A DNA stretch of 64,000 nt from Lysobacteraceae bacterium (GTDB taxonomy: Bacteria > Pseudomonadota > Gammaproteobacteria > Xanthomonadales > Rhodanobacteraceae), in assembly GCA_004143945.1 (NCBI GenBank), contig SEHB01000002.1, positions 611,300 through 675,299 of the forward strand, given 5' to 3'. Positions within the stretch are counted from its first letter, which is position 1, and every line of letters begins with the position of its first letter. The translations under genes and the position numbers were made by a program. Below, piece by piece: positions 62,451-64,000 of this stretch. A model generated the notes under the pieces. That model did not search any database. It saw only the letters and a list, made by a program, of their open reading frames with translations, and was not told where the DNA came from.

Positions 62451-63854
62451 TCAATTTGCAGACTCGGATTTGCAAGCGCGACAAGCTCTGCTGAAGAGCC
62501 TGCCATCAACAATGATCGCCCGGATGCGCCGCAAATGGCGCACACTGATTGCAGGGTCGCCGTCGAGCAGCACGAGATCGGCGCGCTTGCCGACGGCGAT
62601 GCTCCCGGCGATGTCGTCCATCCCGAGGAATCGCGCGGGCGCGAAGGTCGCGGACCGCAATGCCTCCAGGGGTGACAGGCCGGATTCGACGAGGCGCTCC
62701 AGCTCGTCGTGCAGCGAGTAGCCCGGATAGATGCGCGGCATCGGTGCGTCGGTGCCGGCAAGCAGCGTGACGCCTGCATCATGGAACATCGACACGATGG
62801 CCCGTGATCGCTGCCAGCGCAGCGTCGCAACGGGGTCGGGCTGCAGCCCGCCCAGGATGCGCTTCCAGCGCGCCTGTTCGTCGGCGCGCAGCAATGGCCA
62901 GCGTGGATCCGACTCCGGGGCATCGTGCGCCGCGACGGATTCAGCCCACGGCAGCACGAGCGTCGGTACCTGCGCCTGGCCGCTGCGTGCGAGCGCACGC
63001 GCGACGCGGGAGCAGGCGGCTGGGTCGAATGCCTCCAGCGTGCGCGGTTCCTGCGCGACGAGCAGCGCATCCATCGAATCGTTCCGCGCGAGGCGACGCT
63101 CACTGATCAGCGCGGGCTCGATCGTCGAGCAGGCCTCGTAGGCCTGCATCAGATGTTCGGCGCTGCGCTGACCGCCTTCGGCGGCTGCGAGCAGGCGAAC
63201 GCGCGCGGGCACGTGGCCGGTGACAGGCAGCGCGCGCCGCCGCGCAGCCGAAACGATGGCGCGCCATTGCGGCTCGGGCACATTCGAGAAGACCTTGACG
63301 AAATCCGCACCGGCGTCCGCGGCGGCATCGACCGCGCGCGCGGCCGCAGCGGGTGTGTCTCCGGATACCGGCATCCCGACTGCGAGGATGCGCGGCGCTT
63401 CCAGCGTGCCGTCCGCGAACGCGGTGCGCCAGCGGCGCACCACGGGCATCGAGGCAGCGTCCGCGGCCATTTCGCGCACGCCGGTGACGCCGTTGCGCAG
63501 GAACAACGGGAACGCCCAGTCGTTCGGCGCTCTCTTCGACACCGTGTTGAACAGGTGGACGTGCATGTCCACGAGACCCGGTATCAGGAACCCGCCGCGG
63601 CCATCGATGCGCACCGCGTCCGCGGGGACGCGGGCTTCATCGGGAGCGACGATCGCGGTGATGCGACCCTCATCGATCAATACCGTGCGCGGGCCAGACG
63701 AGTGGCCGTGTTCGACGTCGACGATCGCCACGTCGGTGATCGCGAGTGGAGGGCGCGGAACTGCGCCCGCGGCCTCGGCCGTGCATGCCGAGATCGCCAC
63801 GAGGGTGGCGACGATCTGCACGCGCAACGCGCACTTCCGGTTTCGGTTCGGCAT
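62451..63854 (-). CDS. Exported amidohydrolase (imidazolonepropionase-like)
   Basis: About 467 residues with a signal peptide (VQIVATLVAISACTAEAAG, perhaps lipoprotein-like SAC). The amidohydrolase barrel shows the metal-binding HVH in GLVDMHVHLF, then a Lys (FVKVFSNV), GHVP and EHLM histidines and Asp in AGTDAPMP. The C-terminal KRADLVLLDGDP is the beta-sandwich closing strand. Substrates of this group include Xaa-Pro dipeptides and acyl amino acids; the specific one is unknown. ATGs at 63863 and 63854 are possible; the hydrophobic core starts shortly after the second. Confidence 0.87.
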   Translation of the reverse strand: MPNRNRKCALRVQIVATLVAISACTAEAAGAVPRPPLAITDVAIVDVEHGHSSGPRTVLIDEGRITAIVAPDEARVPADAVRIDGRGGFLIPGLVDMHVHLFNTVSKRAPNDWAFPLFLRNGVTGVREMAADAASMPVVRRWRTAFADGTLEAPRILAVGMPVSGDTPAAAARAVDAAADAGADFVKVFSNVPEPQWRAIVSAARRRALPVTGHVPARVRLLAAAEGGQRSAEHLMQAYEACSTIEPALISERRLARNDSMDALLVAQEPRTLEAFDPAACSRVARALARSGQAQVPTLVLPWAESVAAHDAPESDPRWPLLRADEQARWKRILGGLQPDPVATLRWQRSRAIVSMFHDAGVTLLAGTDAPMPRIYPGYSLHDELERLVESGLSPLEALRSATFAPARFLGMDDIAGSIAVGKRADLVLLDGDPAISVRHLRRIRAIIVDGRLFSRACRACKSESAN

Positions 63855-63965
63855 GCGATACATCCTTCGCGCAGTGCGCTCCGTGACCATGCCCAACGTC
63901 CGGCGACGCTTGGGACGCTGCGGCCTCACGCAACGTCGAAGCAGCCAGGCGCGCCTTCTCGTCGC

Positions 63966-64000
63966 CTACCAACCCCCGCCGCCGCCACCTCCGCCACCCC
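63966..64000 (-). CDS. C-terminal end of a glycine-rich protein (mostly outside window)
   Basis: The last 35 bases read on the minus strand as eight Gly, Trp and a TAG stop (GGGGGGGGW). Such Gly-rich tails end several bacterial proteins, for example TPM-domain/YgcG-like membrane proteins. Too little is present to assign a family, and the frame is the only evidence. It runs in the same direction as the amidohydrolase. Confidence 0.35.
   Translation of the reverse strand, partial: GGGGGGGGGW

Overview
The window is very GC-rich DNA with G/C-biased third codon positions, close gene packing and many short dispersed repeats. Gene families (PutA without a DNA-binding domain, soluble NAD-linked formate dehydrogenase, aa3 oxidase cluster, rpsU-yqeY-dnaG operon, midA, cca, folB/folK) and the repeats (GAATCCC heptamers, TGTAGGAGC-type palindromes) point to a gammaproteobacterium of the Xanthomonadales/Lysobacterales. 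This placement is an inference from gene content; I could run no search.

Layout. 1-693: 3' end of an alkaline phosphatase. 783-6852: complete fdsGBA-fdhD-fdsD operon for molybdenum formate dehydrogenase. 7057-12597: secreted esterase, FadL-like porin and two secreted proteins of unknown role. 12943-16125: putA. 16401-22863: aa3 cytochrome c oxidase cluster (coxB, coxA, ctaG, coxC, surf1, small membrane protein, ctaB); coxA as given is broken by an internal deletion with frameshift, and ctaA is missing. 22930-34257: S9 peptidase, glutathione peroxidase, beta-helix protein, MHS transporter, CadC-like TPR regulator, kelch protein, FAD oxidoreductase. 34397-38200 (minus): small basic protein, cold-shock protein, then dnaG-hicA-hicB-yqeY-rpsU with tsaD divergent. 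38259-45400: tsaD, folB, folK, pteridine reductase-like SDR, midA, cca, an exported truncated haemoglobin and an NDUFA9-like protein. 45459-52063: three tandem paralogous secreted FG-GAP-type proteins of about 700 residues. 52.2-62.3 kb: accessory island with a small YodC-like protein, a five-gene putative defence operon (RHH protein, Zn-ribbon DNA methylase, PD-ExK nuclease, RloC/PrrC-like AAA ATPase, HEPN-motif protein), an IS3-family remnant and hipBA. 62451-63854: exported amidohydrolase; the window ends in the glycine-rich tail of another minus-strand gene.

Three themes stand out. First, the 53-60 kb cluster joins a restriction-modification pair to an ATPase plus a HEPN ribonuclease candidate, an arrangement consistent with a restriction system guarded by an abortive RNA-targeting module. 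Second, seven otherwise dissimilar exported proteins end in the same short motif, roughly [IL]F-x-[DN]-GF-[ED], within 0-5 residues of the stop, suggesting an undescribed C-terminal tag. Third, short repeats have entered coding sequence: a GAATCCC stretch inside fdsB, a nested-palindrome element in frame inside dnaG, and REP-like arms that supply the TAG stops of at least three genes.
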